64,000 nucleotides of DNA, from contig NZ_JABBGK010000001.1 of assembly GCF_012927355.1 (NCBI RefSeq), positions 248,001-312,000 on the forward strand, given 5' to 3'. This document shows positions 17,295-27,325 of this stretch, one piece after another. The notes under the pieces were generated by a model, which saw nothing but the letters and a program-made list of their open reading frames with translations, had not been told where the DNA came from and did not search any database. The translations under genes were made by a program, and so were the position numbers. How positions within the stretch are numbered: the first letter of the stretch is position 1; each line of letters opens with the position of its first letter. This DNA comes from Rhizobium terricola (lineage in GTDB: Bacteria > Pseudomonadota > Alphaproteobacteria > Rhizobiales > Rhizobiaceae).

Positions 17295-18118
17295 CAGTGC
17301 GCGTCCTCTCCGCCCATGGCTTCAAGCAGCGTTTCCGATACCGTCTCGCAGGCCTGGCGGTATTCTTCGGAGGTGCGGTAGTGGGCGTCGCGCTCCAGGC
17401 TGGTGTGGAGCGGGAAATCGGCATGGACCCGGCCGGGCCGCGCCTTCATCACGACGATGCGGTTCGACAGATAGGCGCTTTCGAAGACCGAGTGGGTGAC
17501 GAAGACGACCGTGATGCCGGTTTCCTTCCAGAGTCTCAGAACGTCGTCGTTGAGCTTCTGGCGGGTGATTTCGTCGAGGGCGGCAAAGGGCTCGTCCATC
17601 AGGAGCAGTTTGGGCTTCGTGACGAGGGCGCGGGCGATCGAGACACGCATCTTCATCCCGCCGGACAGTTCGCGCGGATAGGCGTCGGCGAACTTCTCGA
17701 GGCCGACGGTGGCAAGCGTCGCCATGATGTCGGCGCGGGCAGCTTGCATCGAAACGCCCTTGAGTTTCAGCGGCAGGTAGACGTTGCCGAACACCGTCTG
17801 CCACGGCATCAGCGTCGGCTCCTGGAAGACGAAGGAAATGTCACCCTCCGGCAGGCCCTTGGAATTGATGCGCGAGCTCGGCCAGTCGATCGTGCCGGTC
17901 GAGACGTCGCCGAGGCCGGAAATGATGCGCAGTGCCGTCGACTTGCCGCAGCCGGAAGGGCCGAGCAGGCTGACGAACTCGCCGCCATTGACCGTCAGCG
18001 ACATGCCGATGAGGGCCACCGTGCCGCTGGAAAAGGTCTTCGAAACGTCCTTCATGACCACCAGCGCCCGGCGCTTCTCGGGGGGAGACAAGGGGATGGT
18101 GGCTTCGGAAAAAGACAT
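17294..18118 (-). CDS. ABC transporter ATP-binding protein (SsuB/TauB-like)
   Basis: A 274-residue nucleotide-binding subunit. Walker A is GPSGCGKST, the Q-loop is FVFQEPTLMPW, the signature is LSGGMKMRVSIARAL, Walker B is LLLMDEPFAALD, and the H-loop is VTHSVFE. It powers the importer made with the permease that follows. The start at ATG 18118 is chosen because an upstream continuation of the frame would run through the palindromic repeat. A RIME-like repeat separates it from the binding-protein gene. Confidence 0.9.
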   Translation of the reverse strand: MSFSEATIPLSPPEKRRALVVMKDVSKTFSSGTVALIGMSLTVNGGEFVSLLGPSGCGKSTALRIISGLGDVSTGTIDWPSSRINSKGLPEGDISFVFQEPTLMPWQTVFGNVYLPLKLKGVSMQAARADIMATLATVGLEKFADAYPRELSGGMKMRVSIARALVTKPKLLLMDEPFAALDEITRQKLNDDVLRLWKETGITVVFVTHSVFESAYLSNRIVVMKARPGRVHADFPLHTSLERDAHYRTSEEYRQACETVSETLLEAMGGEDAH

Positions 18119-18160
18119 GGGTGGCCTTGGTCTGTGAATGAAGAAGAGTGACCGGAGATT

Positions 18161-18278
18161 GCCCCTCACCCTAACCCTCTCCCCGCGAGCGGGGAGAGGG
18201 GATTTCGGCGCGGGCGCCAGCCCGGAAACTCCTTCGCCCCGCTTGCGGGGCGAAGGTGGCGGCAGCCGGATGAGGGGC
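18161..18278. repeat. RIME-like palindromic intergenic repeat
   Basis: A 118-bp element bounded by 8-bp inverted ends GCCCCTCA / TGAGGGGC. Inside are two perfect palindromes with 12-bp arms and 2-base loops: 18175-18200 (arms CCCTCTCCCCGC / GCGGGGAGAGGG) and 18231-18256 (arms CCTTCGCCCCGC / GCGGGGCGAAGG). The form fits the rhizobial intergenic mosaic element (RIME) described from Sinorhizobium. It lies within the ABC operon, between the binding protein and ATPase genes, where it could stabilise the upstream mRNA or reduce downstream expression. Confidence 0.8.
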
Positions 18279-18285
18279 AGCCCCC

Positions 18286-19299
18286 TTACTTCTTCAGCGC
18301 CATGCCGACACCCTTGCAGACGAACTGCGTGGTGAAGGCCTTCTTGTAGTCGAGTTCGGCCGGTTCGACACCGATCGATACCATGTCGTCGAAGAATTTC
18401 TTGTAGCGGTCCTCGGTCATGCAGCCGATGCCTTTTTCGAGGGATTCGCCGGATTCGAGGATGCCGTATTCCTTCATCTTCTTGATGGAATACTCGATCT
18501 GGCCATCCGTCATTTCCGGATTGTCCTTCTTGATCAGGTCGTTGGCGGCCTTGTTGTCGCCATAGAGATAGTTGTACCATCCCTCGATCGAGGCATCGAC
18601 GAAGCGCTGGACGACGTCCGACTTGGTGTCGACCATGGTGGCGGTCGTGGTGATCATGGTCGAGTAGGGGTTGTAACCGTTGTCGGCGAGCAGGAAGACC
18701 TTCGGCGCCCAGCCGGCCTGCTTCTCGATCTCATAGGGTTCCGAGGTCAGGTAACCCTGCTGGGCCGACTTCGGATCGGCGATGAACGGAGCGGGGTTGA
18801 AGGTGTAGGGCTTGTACTGCTCGTCCTTGAAGCCTTCGTAGTGCTTCTTCATCCACTCGAAATAGGTGACGTAGCCGTCCTTGCCCATGAAGATCGAGTC
18901 GAGCTTGGCGAGGTCGCCGAACTTCTCGATACCCTGGTCGGGATGGGCGAGCAGAACCTGCGGGTCCTTCTGGAAGATTGCGGCGACATCGACCAGCGGA
19001 ATGCCTTCCTTGACCGCATCCATCTCGCCGAGCGGGCTGCCCATGTAGAAATCGACCTTGCCGGCGATCAGCAGCGCGCGGTTGGCGGCATTCGGGCCAC
19101 CCTGGACGATGGTGACCTTCAGGCCGTGCTTTTCATAGGTGCCGTCGGCGACCGCCTGGTAGAAGCCGCCGTGTTCGGCCTGGGCGAGCCAGTTGGTGCC
19201 GTAGCTGACTTCGTCGAGGGCGTAGGCCTGAGAGCCGACAAGCGCCGTTCCGAGGCCGAGGATGGCGAGAAAAGTGGTCTTGGTGAGAGTGTCGCGCAT
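18286..19299 (-). CDS. ABC transporter substrate-binding protein (NMT1/ThiY-like)
   Basis: A 337-residue periplasmic protein with a signal peptide (cut after QAYA). The mature part VSYGTNWLAQAEHGGFYQAV matches the NMT1/THI5-like binding proteins. Members bind pyrimidine precursors, riboflavin, taurine or other small N-heterocycles and sulfonates. It is the first gene of the operon SBP - ATPase - permease - amidohydrolase - FAD oxidase and is divergent from a LysR gene. The exact ligand is not predictable; the amidohydrolase suggests a cyclic nitrogen compound. Confidence 0.85.
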   Translation of the reverse strand: MRDTLTKTTFLAILGLGTALVGSQAYALDEVSYGTNWLAQAEHGGFYQAVADGTYEKHGLKVTIVQGGPNAANRALLIAGKVDFYMGSPLGEMDAVKEGIPLVDVAAIFQKDPQVLLAHPDQGIEKFGDLAKLDSIFMGKDGYVTYFEWMKKHYEGFKDEQYKPYTFNPAPFIADPKSAQQGYLTSEPYEIEKQAGWAPKVFLLADNGYNPYSTMITTTATMVDTKSDVVQRFVDASIEGWYNYLYGDNKAANDLIKKDNPEMTDGQIEYSIKKMKEYGILESGESLEKGIGCMTEDRYKKFFDDMVSIGVEPAELDYKKAFTTQFVCKGVGMALKK

Positions 19300-19385
19300 G
19301 TCGATCCGGTTCCCCTGTCCATGTCTGGAGCTCCGCCATTGGGCCCCATTTTCTTCATTTGAGCCATTGCGTTGCGCTTTGAAAA

Positions 19386-19440
19386 GCATCAAAATTCGTC
19401 CGCATTGATGCCTTTTTTGCACCGCACGCACGGTTGGTGC
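19386..19440. promoter_or_regulatory. Candidate LysR operators in the divergent control region
   Basis: Two dyads lie in the 148-bp gap between the divergent LysR and ABC genes. One is GCATCA-N14-TGATGC (19386-19391 with 19406-19411); the other is GCACC-N12-GGTGC (19419-19423 with 19436-19440). LysR proteins usually bind such spaced dyads upstream of the gene they control. Pattern evidence only. Confidence 0.45.
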
Positions 19441-19447
19441 CCAAATT

Positions 19448-20473
19448 GTGCTTCGTGAGCATTTTTTATGCAATGGTGTCGCCTTGCTGCATTCTAGAAA
19501 ACTCCAGTACATCAACGAAATCGTCCGTTGCGGATCGATCCGGAAGGCGGCGGCACGGCTCAACGTCGCCTCGTCGGCGGTCAACCGGCAGATCCTGGCG
19601 CTCGAGGAAGAGCTCGGTGCGCCGATCTTCGAACGGCTTCCGCGCGGGCTCAGGCTGACGGCGGCCGGAGAGCTGTGCGTCGAGCATATCCGCGACGTTC
19701 TCAAGAACTACGAGAAGCTCGAATCGCGTATTCGCGGCCTGAAAATGCCGCAGGCGGGCAAGGTCACGCTGGTGACGACGGTCGGGCTCGCTTCCGGGCC
19801 GCTGCCGCAGATTCTTGCGCGGTTCCTCGAGGCCCATCCTCGCGTGCGCATCCAGTTGCGCAATGACGGCGGCTCGACCACCATCAATCCGGTGCTGACG
19901 GGCGAGGTGGATATCGGGCTCGGCTTCAACATTCCGGCGACGCCGGGCATCCGCACGCTCGCCAATTTCGACATACCGGTCGGGGTGGTGCTGCCGCCCG
20001 GCCATCCGCTCTCCCACGAGGCGGGACCGATCGACCTGGTCGACGTGGTTCAGGAACGGCTGGTGCTGGCGCAGTCGGGCACCAGCCTGCGCAACATCAT
20101 CGATCTGGCGCTCGCGCCGGTACCGCTGCCGGTCGAGCCGGTGCTGGAAACCAATTCGTCAGAACTGATGAAGCAGCTGGTGAAATGCGGGGCGGCGCTG
20201 ACGTTGCTCAATCCGCTCGACGTCATTGCCGAGTGCCGCGCCGGTGAACTGGTGTTCCGGCCGCTGCTGGAGGGCCAGCTCCGGCACCAGCCGATGAAGC
20301 TTTTCGCCCGCGCCCGCGCGCCGCTCGATGCGGCGACGAGCCTCTTCGTCGAATACCTGATGCAGGAATTGCTGGTTCTCGTTCAGGATCTGCAGTCGAA
20401 AGGGCATATCCCGGCCGGGGAGAAGCCGGGCGAGCGCGGTTTCGGGCTGCGCGAGGATGATCAGCGCGAATAG
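19448..20473 (+). CDS. LysR family transcriptional regulator
   Basis: Up to 341 residues. The N-terminal winged helix-turn-helix LQYINEIVRCGSIRKAAARL followed by ILALEEELGAPIFERLPRGL is typical LysR, then a LysR substrate-binding domain (KVTLVTTVGLASGPLPQILA onward). A typical start would be close to LHSRKLQYIN, so a TTG about 14 codons downstream of the GTG at 19448 is possible. It is divergent from the ABC/amidohydrolase operon and probably controls it. Its last 13 bases overlap the end of the convergent creatininase gene. Confidence 0.85.
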   Translation: MLREHFLCNGVALLHSRKLQYINEIVRCGSIRKAAARLNVASSAVNRQILALEEELGAPIFERLPRGLRLTAAGELCVEHIRDVLKNYEKLESRIRGLKMPQAGKVTLVTTVGLASGPLPQILARFLEAHPRVRIQLRNDGGSTTINPVLTGEVDIGLGFNIPATPGIRTLANFDIPVGVVLPPGHPLSHEAGPIDLVDVVQERLVLAQSGTSLRNIIDLALAPVPLPVEPVLETNSSELMKQLVKCGAALTLLNPLDVIAECRAGELVFRPLLEGQLRHQPMKLFARARAPLDAATSLFVEYLMQELLVLVQDLQSKGHIPAGEKPGERGFGLREDDQRE

Positions 20474-21258
20474 AGATTGGCGAGCGGATAGGCGGCGAGA
20501 TCGCGCAGAAGCTCGATGAAGCCGGCGACCTGGTGCCGGCAGATCGCTTCGCCCTTTGCCGCCGTGCCCTTGGATGCGTCGCCGACCACGCCGTTCGGGT
20601 TGAGGTCGTGGGCGATCCAGGCCAGCGAATGCGGCGGCAGCGGTGTCAGGTATTTCGAGTTCGCCTTCATCTCCTCGGCACGGGAGACGAAATTCTGCGC
20701 CTTTTCCATGCGCACGAGGTCCGGGCGGAAATGGAGCATCAGCGAGGTCTCGACCTCGCCGCCATGAATGCCGTAGCGGCTCTCATGCTCGGAAATCATG
20801 CCGTCCGGATTGCCGAAGCGGCCCCACTGCGTCGAGACGACCGCCATCTGGTGGCGTACGCGCAGTTCGCGGGCGACGATGCTCATCACATCGACATTGC
20901 CGCCATGCGAATTGACGATCACTATCTTGCGGATGCCGGCTTCGGCGACCTTGGTGCCGATGGCGGTCCAGGCCGGAATGAGGATCTCAGGGCCGAAGGA
21001 GAGGGTGCCCGGGCCGTAGATGTGTTCGTTGGCCTTGCCGATCTCCTGGGTCGGGAGAACGAGGAAATCGAGGTCGTCCGGACGCTGGGTCTTCAGTTCG
21101 GCGAGCATGCCATTGGCGATCGTCACGTCGGTCGCGATCGGCAGGTGTGGCCCATGCTGCTCGGTCGAGGCGATCGGCAGAATGGCGATCGTCTTTTCCG
21201 GATCGAGGCCGGCGAAATCGCCCGTGTTCAGTTCGTTCCAGAAGAATGGCTTGACCAT
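20461..21258 (-). CDS. Creatininase-family amidohydrolase
   Basis: A 265-residue member of the creatininase family (metal-dependent hydrolases of cyclic amides; includes creatinine amidohydrolase, FAPy deformylase and MftE). Metal-site motifs are STEQHGPHLPIATDVTIANG (Glu, His, Asp), IVNSHGGNVDVM (His) and GIHGGEVETSLML (Glu). Normal length. It lies beyond the LysR gene of the ABC/amidohydrolase locus and may open a ring in the same pathway. The true substrate is not known; creatinine itself is only one option. Confidence 0.85.
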   Translation of the reverse strand: MVKPFFWNELNTGDFAGLDPEKTIAILPIASTEQHGPHLPIATDVTIANGMLAELKTQRPDDLDFLVLPTQEIGKANEHIYGPGTLSFGPEILIPAWTAIGTKVAEAGIRKIVIVNSHGGNVDVMSIVARELRVRHQMAVVSTQWGRFGNPDGMISEHESRYGIHGGEVETSLMLHFRPDLVRMEKAQNFVSRAEEMKANSKYLTPLPPHSLAWIAHDLNPNGVVGDASKGTAAKGEAICRHQVAGFIELLRDLAAYPLANLYSR

Positions 21259-21514
21259 GGCTTAACCCTCGCAAGTGCCTTACCCAATCGCTTAGGCAAT
21301 TCTGCAGGCTTCGAAAAGCATCATATTGTGCGCAGGCCGCTGCCTTTTGGTGTGCGGTCCCGTCCATGCGATATGACTGTGTCGCGCATTCGACAATCCG
21401 CCGCTTGCCTCTCCGGTTCCGGATGCCGCCTTGTCAGGCCCGGGTGCGCGCACTAGCTTGTGACTTCTTTCCACCGGCCGGCCCTGGCCGGGATGCGTCC
21501 TTCCCGAGGTCCTG

Positions 21515-22297
21515 ATGGAGCGCCATTTCGACAGGTTCTTCCCTGCCAGCCGCCACGCGACGGTGACCGGCCACGGCCGTCCGCGGCTCGAATTCGCCCC
21601 CGATCTCTATGCGGCGATCTATGCGGTCGGCGACGTGCACGGTTGCCTGGCGGAGCTGCTCGCGCTGGAGGCGCGCATCAGCGAGGACGGCCGTTTCATC
21701 GACGGGCCGAAGCTCATCATCATGCTCGGCGACTATGTCGATCGCGGCCCGACGTCGCGACAGGTGCTCGACTACCTGCTGAGCCCGCCGCCGGAAGGCT
21801 TCGACCGCATCCTGCTCTGCGGCAACCACGAGGATCTCTTTCTGCAGTTCATGGCGCAGCCGGAGGACAATCTCGACTGGCTCAGGTTCGGTGGCGTGGA
21901 GACGCTGATGTCCTACGGCATCGATGTCACCCGAATCATGGAGGAGGGCGGCGGAATGGCGGCGCTGGCGACATCCATGCAGGCCGAGGTTCCGGCGCTC
22001 CATCGCGCCCTGCTCCAGGCGCTGCCGATCGCGGTGAAGGTCGGCGACTTCGTGTTCGTCCATGCGGGTCTCAGGCCGGGTGTGGCGCTCGACGCCCAAA
22101 AGGACGAGGACCTGATCTGGATCCGCGAGCCTTTCCTCGCCCGCGGTCCGGAAACAGCCGTCACGGTCGTTCACGGCCATACGCCCTCATCCATGCCGAG
22201 TTTTGGCCCGGGCCGGATCGGCATCGATACCGCCTGCTATTCGACCGGCCGGCTGACAGCGGCGCGTATCGTCGGGAACGAGGCTGTCATCCTCTAG
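21515..22297 (+). CDS. Metallophosphoesterase (Ser/Thr phosphatase / ApaH-like)
   Basis: A 260-residue calcineurin-like phosphoesterase. All family blocks are present: VGDVHGCL, LGDYVDRGP, LCGNHED, FVHAGLRPG and VVHGHTP. Relatives include bacterial protein phosphatases (PrpA-like) and diadenosine tetraphosphatases. It converges on, and overlaps by four bases, the tyrosine kinase gene; whether it dephosphorylates that kinase is only a suggestion from position, as most BY-kinase phosphatases are of other families. Confidence 0.85.
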   Translation: MERHFDRFFPASRHATVTGHGRPRLEFAPDLYAAIYAVGDVHGCLAELLALEARISEDGRFIDGPKLIIMLGDYVDRGPTSRQVLDYLLSPPPEGFDRILLCGNHEDLFLQFMAQPEDNLDWLRFGGVETLMSYGIDVTRIMEEGGGMAALATSMQAEVPALHRALLQALPIAVKVGDFVFVHAGLRPGVALDAQKDEDLIWIREPFLARGPETAVTVVHGHTPSSMPSFGPGRIGIDTACYSTGRLTAARIVGNEAVIL

Positions 22298-24579
22298 GGG
22301 GCGGTCCGTTCTTCGACTGTGTTTGCTTCCCGATAGTAGGTGGCGAAGCGTTCCTCATAATAATCGGTCGATCCGTAGGCGCGGTAAAGCTTCATCTTTT
22401 CCGGATCGAGCTTGTTCAGCACCACCCCGAGGCATTTGCGCGCGATGTCCTCGTTGTCGAACAAGGCGTCCTTGACCGTGCGGATTGGCGTCACGCCCCA
22501 TTCGACCACCGCGAGAAAACCGTCGAGCTGGTCGGCCACGACGCGGGCGTCGATCACTGGCGCCAGTGGCGGAAGATCGAGGATCACATAGTCGAAATGG
22601 TCGCGGGCCGTGTCGAGGAGCGACTGCATTGCGGGGGAGGCGAGGAGTTCCGACGATCGGGCGGCGCGACGGCCGGGTACGGCTGCGAGGAAGGCGAGCC
22701 TCGATCTCCGGTCGAGAAACAACAGGTCGCGCAGCGGCCGCTCGCCGGTCAGCGCTTCGACGAGGCCGGCCGAGGCGTGGCGGGCGACGGCCCGGGTGGC
22801 CCCGGGGTTACGCAGGTCCGCATCGATCAGCAGCGTTCTTTCTCCTTGCAGGGCCAGCAGTTGCGCGAGGTTGATCGCGATGGTCGACTTGCCCTCGCCG
22901 GGCAGAGCGGAAACGACGCCGATCACCTTCGCTCCACCGCCGGCAGGCAACAGGTCGACGGCAAGCTTCGCCCGTCGCAGCGTCTCAGCGAAGGGGGATA
23001 GCGGATGGTCTGCGACATGGGTGGTCAGGGTGTCGGCGTGGAAGAGGCTGCGGGGATGCTGCTCCGTGGTCGAACAGGCTTCATTGGCGAGCAGCGGAGC
23101 ACTGCCGAGGAAGGCAAGACCGAGTTCGTCGCGGACCTGGTCGCCGATGCGCAACGTCCGGTCCGAGAGTTCACGATAGGCGCCGACCCCGCCGCCGGCC
23201 AGCAGGCCCATCAGCGTGCCGAGCGCCAACACCAGCCGCGGTGGCGGAAAACTCTGACTGTCCGGCGTGGTCGCCGGCGAGATGATCCGGGCTTCGGCCA
23301 GCGGAAAACCCTGTTGCTGGGCGGCCTCCTGAAGGCGCTGGAGGAAGGTCTGGTGCAGGCTGCGATAGGTCTCGGCGGTGCGTTCCAGTTCACGCAGCCG
23401 TACCTGGCTTTCGCCCGCAAGTGCATTTTCTCCCTTGGCGGTGGCCACGCTGTCGCGCAAGGACTGTTCGCGCGACTGGGCGACCTTCACCTCGCTCCGG
23501 TAGCTTTCGGCGATCCGGCCCAACTCCTCGAACATCAGGCGCTCGAGTTCCTTCATGTCGGATCGCAGGCGTGCCGCCTGCGCGTGGTTCGCGCCGAGGC
23601 GCCGCGATATGTCGGCCTCCTGTTTGGAGGCTTCGAGATAGCGGCGGCGCAGTTCGTTGGAGATCGAGCTGTCGAGCACGTCGGTGACGATGGCGTCGGT
23701 GCGGCCGGCATCAATGATCGCCTGCAGCCGTTCCTGCCGGGCTTTCGCCTTGGCGACATCGGCCTGCGCGACGATCAGGGCACTGTTGAGTTCGGTCAGT
23801 TGCTGGTCGCTGACAAGCCGGCCGTTCGCCGTCAGCAGACCGTTTTCCGCCTTGAACTTCTGGACGGCGAGATCGGATTCACCGGCCTTTCGCTTGAGTT
23901 CGGCAACGCGGGCCTCAAGCCAGGTGCCGGCGCGCCGCGTGGCGTCGTATTTGGCGGCGAGCGCGTCGGCGAGATAGGCTTCGGCAATGGCGTTGGCGAT
24001 CCGGGCGGCCTGCCGGGGATCTGCTGCGGTGTAGCGAATGTCGACGACGCGGCTGCGGCCGATGCGCTCGACCCAGAGATTGTCGAGAAGACGACGGGCG
24101 GCCACGCGGTCGTTCTCGGTCGATGCCTCGTGCGCGTCCGCCGCACCGGCGAGCCACGGGCGGATCGCGGCGAGCGTCGCTGCCAGCAAGATGGGCCGTT
24201 TCGGCTCGGCAAAGGCCGGGTCGCCGCCCAGTTCGAGATCGCTGACGACCTTGCGCGCGATCGTATCGGACCGAAGAAGCTCGACCTCGCTCAGCATGGC
24301 CGCGTCGTCGGCTTCGCGGTCCGCAGAGGCAGAGAGACGGTCGAGAAGGACGTCCGCGCCACGGTCGACCAGTATGCTCGCCTGGGCGGTATAGCGATGC
24401 TCGGCGGTGGCGAGCACGCAGATCGCCAGGCCGAGGCCCACCGTGAGACCGATCGCGGCAGTGCGCCACTGGCGGCGGACCATCCCGAACATTCTTTCCA
24501 TGTCGGCGGCGAAATCCGGAGCGGCGGCCGGTTGGCCGTCGTCGGCAGGGTGAAGGAGAGACTTATCCGGTGACAACAA
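22294..24579 (-). CDS. Polysaccharide co-polymerase / BY-kinase (Wzc/ExoP-like)
   Basis: A 761-residue fusion of a Wzz chain-length domain and a bacterial tyrosine kinase. A first membrane helix (AAIGLTVGLGLAICVLAT) is near residue 40, a long coiled periplasmic part follows, and a second helix is near residue 450 (LVLALGTLMGLLAGGGVGAY). The kinase has Walker A PGEGKST (560-566), Walker A' LLIDAD (583-588) and Walker B VILDLPP (about 665-671). A tail tyrosine cluster lies at about residues 732, 735, 740, 741, 748 and 749. It controls export and length of an exopolysaccharide. The start is TTG 24579 with GAGG upstream; no polysaccharide genes adjoin it. Confidence 0.88.
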   Translation of the reverse strand: MLSPDKSLLHPADDGQPAAAPDFAADMERMFGMVRRQWRTAAIGLTVGLGLAICVLATAEHRYTAQASILVDRGADVLLDRLSASADREADDAAMLSEVELLRSDTIARKVVSDLELGGDPAFAEPKRPILLAATLAAIRPWLAGAADAHEASTENDRVAARRLLDNLWVERIGRSRVVDIRYTAADPRQAARIANAIAEAYLADALAAKYDATRRAGTWLEARVAELKRKAGESDLAVQKFKAENGLLTANGRLVSDQQLTELNSALIVAQADVAKAKARQERLQAIIDAGRTDAIVTDVLDSSISNELRRRYLEASKQEADISRRLGANHAQAARLRSDMKELERLMFEELGRIAESYRSEVKVAQSREQSLRDSVATAKGENALAGESQVRLRELERTAETYRSLHQTFLQRLQEAAQQQGFPLAEARIISPATTPDSQSFPPPRLVLALGTLMGLLAGGGVGAYRELSDRTLRIGDQVRDELGLAFLGSAPLLANEACSTTEQHPRSLFHADTLTTHVADHPLSPFAETLRRAKLAVDLLPAGGGAKVIGVVSALPGEGKSTIAINLAQLLALQGERTLLIDADLRNPGATRAVARHASAGLVEALTGERPLRDLLFLDRRSRLAFLAAVPGRRAARSSELLASPAMQSLLDTARDHFDYVILDLPPLAPVIDARVVADQLDGFLAVVEWGVTPIRTVKDALFDNEDIARKCLGVVLNKLDPEKMKLYRAYGSTDYYEERFATYYREANTVEERTAP

Positions 24580-24877
24580 CGCAGTACCTCACGCAATACA
24601 AGGAACTTACGGGCAGGTCCGGCGGGCCTTGGCTGCCGCCGCGTCAATTCGTCAGGGACCTCCCGGCAGGTCGTGCACGGACGTCGATCGGCCGCGAGCG
24701 TGAGGGAGGTGGCACCACATGCGATGAAACTACAATACGGACCGGCTACCGGACGGTCCCGGCCATTTGCCACAGTCCGGTCTGCGCGCGATCCCGGAAA
24801 TATTCGGGATTGCAATCGCGACCACTATTTAAGATTGTATTTTAGTTCGCTGTCAACAGCCGATGCGTGGACGGCTG
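24580..24877. other. Intergenic region upstream of the BY-kinase, no gene seen
   Basis: About 298 bp without a convincing gene. It holds a hairpin ATCCCG / CGGGAT (24791-24810) and an AT-rich patch near 24825-24845 that could carry the BY-kinase promoter. A 7-bp hairpin AACAGCC / GGCTGTT (24855-24879) overlaps the end of the upstream DMT transporter gene and lacks a U-tract. Confidence 0.4.
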
Positions 24878-25768
24878 TTACACGGCCTGCCGGGGCTTGC
24901 CCCATTCGGCGATGGCGATGCCGCCGAGCACCAAAGCGAGGGCCAGCACATGCAGGAATTGCAGGGCTTCGCCGAGCAGGGCGATGGAGAGCAGCGTGCC
25001 GAAGACCGGGACCAGGTTGATGAACAGGCCCGCCCGGTTGGCGCCGATGCCTTCGACACCCATGATGTAGAAGACCTGCGAGATCAGCGAGGGGAGCAGG
25101 GCCGCATAGGCGATGATGCCCCAGCCGAGCGCGTCGGGCAGGATGAGGCTGCCATTGGCCTCTTCCCAGATGACGAGCGGAATCGCGGAGAGTGCCGCGC
25201 CGAGGGCCGAGCCTGCCATCATGCTCTTCCAGTGAATGGCGGGGCGCCAGCGCAGGCCTATGGTGTAGACCGCATAGGCGACGACAGCGAGCAACAGCAG
25301 CGCGTCACCGAAATTGAGCGAGAGCGACAGAAGGGCGTACAGGTCGCCGTGGCTCGCGGTCAGTGCAACACCGACGAAGCTGATGGCGAAGCCGACGATC
25401 TGCACGAACGAGACCGGAATGCGGAAAAGGAGGTAATTGAGGATGAAGATCAGCACCGGAATGCCGCCCTGCTCGATCGCGCCGTTGACCGCGCTCGTAT
25501 ATTTCAGGGCCGAATAGAGGAAGCCGTTGAAGGCTGTGTAGCCGATCGCACCGAAGGCGAGCAGGAGCAGCCAGTTGCGCTTCAGTTCCGGCCAGTCCTT
25601 CTTCAGCTGCGGTACCGAGATCGCCGTGATCACGCAAAAGGCGATCGCCCAGCGGGAAACATTGAGCACCATGGGGCTGACATGGCCAACCGCCAGCTTG
25701 CCGACGATGGTGTTTCCGCCCCAGAACAACGTCGCAACGGTCAGAAAGAAATAGGCTCTGAGAAGCAA
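24878..25768 (-). CDS. DMT superfamily transporter (EamA domains)
   Basis: A 296-residue ten-helix transporter with two EamA repeats. It opens FFLTVATLFWGGNTIVGKLA and the second repeat ends NLVPVFGTLLSIALLGEALQ followed by IAEWGKPRQAV. It has no close similarity in detail to the DMT protein at 8.9 kb. The likely start is TTG 25768; no ATG lies at a suitable place. Substrate unknown. It is divergent from purA. Confidence 0.82.
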   Translation of the reverse strand: MLLRAYFFLTVATLFWGGNTIVGKLAVGHVSPMVLNVSRWAIAFCVITAISVPQLKKDWPELKRNWLLLLAFGAIGYTAFNGFLYSALKYTSAVNGAIEQGGIPVLIFILNYLLFRIPVSFVQIVGFAISFVGVALTASHGDLYALLSLSLNFGDALLLLAVVAYAVYTIGLRWRPAIHWKSMMAGSALGAALSAIPLVIWEEANGSLILPDALGWGIIAYAALLPSLISQVFYIMGVEGIGANRAGLFINLVPVFGTLLSIALLGEALQFLHVLALALVLGGIAIAEWGKPRQAV

Positions 25769-25832
25769 TGGATTTCACCGGAAACTGGGAGTGAGGGCGC
25801 GAAAGGCCGGAATGTTTCGGCGCATGGGATAG

Positions 25833-25876
25833 GCGAGGGGGCGCTTTTTGTCACGCAAAAAGCCGAATCCCCTCGC
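25833..25876. other. Nested hairpin in the purA upstream region
   Basis: An outer stem GCGAGGGG / CCCCTCGC (25833-25840 with 25869-25876) encloses an inner stem GCTTTTTG / CAAAAAGC (25843-25850 with 25856-25863). It lies 90 bp before purA and may be an attenuator or a simple structural element. It does not match a riboswitch class I know. Confidence 0.4.
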
Positions 25877-25965
25877 ATAAACGGGTCGATTTCATAAAAA
25901 CAACACAGTATAGATGCGCGGGTTTGGATTGAGCGCAGAGCATGCGCAGTGAACAGGATTTCGAA

Positions 25966-27264
<1,299 letters not shown>

Positions 27265-27325
27265 TGGTAGAAATCGTTAACGTTTTGTCAGTCGGAATCA
27301 GTCCGGCGACCAAGAGAAAGTGCTG

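Noticed and set aside
21515-24579. Cognate kinase/phosphatase pair
   Set aside because: The phosphatase is convergent to the BY-kinase, not in its operon, and is of the metallophosphoesterase rather than the PHP or low-molecular-weight type normally paired with BY-kinases.
25833-25876. Purine riboswitch before purA
   Set aside because: The nested hairpin has neither the three-way junction nor the conserved loop bases of purine or PRPP riboswitches.
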